Assembly (NCBI GenBank): GCA_029556045.1
Contig: JAKQGS010000029.1
Coordinates: forward strand, 1-6,283
DNA length: 6,283 bases
From: Pseudomonadota bacterium
GTDB lineage: Bacteria > Bdellovibrionota > Oligoflexia > Oligoflexales > Oligoflexaceae
Direction of reading: 5' to 3'
Below the pieces are notes generated by a model, which did no database searches, was not told where the DNA came from, and was given only the letters and a program-made list of their open reading frames with translations. The translations under genes were made by a program, and so were the position numbers. This document shows, piece after piece, positions 6,184 to 6,283 of the stretch; the first letter of the stretch is position 1; each line of letters starts with the position of its first letter.

Positions 6184-6283
6184 TTACTTCTTGGCAGCTT
6201 CCCATACGCCGTTAGCTTTTTTGCAAGCTTCTTCACTCTTGGCTTTTACGGGTTCTTTGTTTTGGCAAGCTGCAGCTTCGCCT
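6184..6283 (-). CDS. Unrecognised small protein, C-terminal end only
   Basis: Only the last 32 residues and the TAA stop (6186-6184) are inside the window; the start lies beyond the right edge. The visible part is rich in Lys, Ala and Glu and has two cysteines 14 residues apart, in the contexts AACQNKE and EACKKANG, ending with VWEAAKK. The two cysteine segments resemble each other, hinting at an internal repeat. It converges on fliG and is followed by a short hairpin and a strong terminator in its own direction, which supports a real, separately transcribed gene. The composition resembles small exported cysteine-containing proteins, but no signal peptide can be seen from this end. I do not recognise the family and assign no function. 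Confidence 0.65.
   Translation of the reverse strand, partial: GEAAACQNKEPVKAKSEEACKKANGVWEAAKK

Overview
The window looks like chromosomal DNA from a flagellated Gram-negative bacterium, most likely a proteobacterium in the broad sense. The evidence is a PhoB/PhoR pair, a PstS with a Sec signal peptide, and a complete FliG rotor protein, in DNA of moderate GC content. Nothing here fixes the genus. I see no transposase, CRISPR array, tRNA, rRNA or phage gene.

Layout. From the left edge to position 4895 everything reads on the minus strand and forms a phosphate-starvation module. In transcription order it is phoB (4895-4206), phoR (4209-2776), a 187-bp regulatory gap, pstS (2588-1620), pstC (about 1596-679) and pstA (682 to beyond the left edge). 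phoB/phoR and pstC/pstA each overlap by ATGA. pstB and phoU would be expected further left but are not in view. A 218-bp gap (4896-5113) separates phoB from a divergent plus-strand fliG (5114-6115). At the right edge, converging on fliG, is the C-terminal end of an unrecognised small two-cysteine protein (minus strand, stop at 6184), followed by a good Rho-independent terminator that works in its direction.

How the genes work together. PstS captures phosphate in the periplasm and PstC/PstA form the inner-membrane channel. PhoR should sense phosphate status and control phosphorylation of PhoB, which in turn should activate the pst genes and its own operon. Both candidate target promoters (before phoB and before pstS) carry TT(A/T)A(C/T)-like hexamers repeated with an 11-bp period, followed 17-18 nt later by a TGTA-type -10. 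This is my best candidate for the local PhoB operator. fliG belongs to a different process, flagellar rotation and switching. It stands apart from its usual fliF/fliH neighbours and has a possible FliA (sigma-28) promoter just upstream.

I found no convincing new biological system. The points most worth checking are the shared operator-like repeats, the sigma-28-like promoter on a lone fliG, the PAS-less PhoR with a two-cysteine periplasmic domain, and the unidentified small protein at the right edge.
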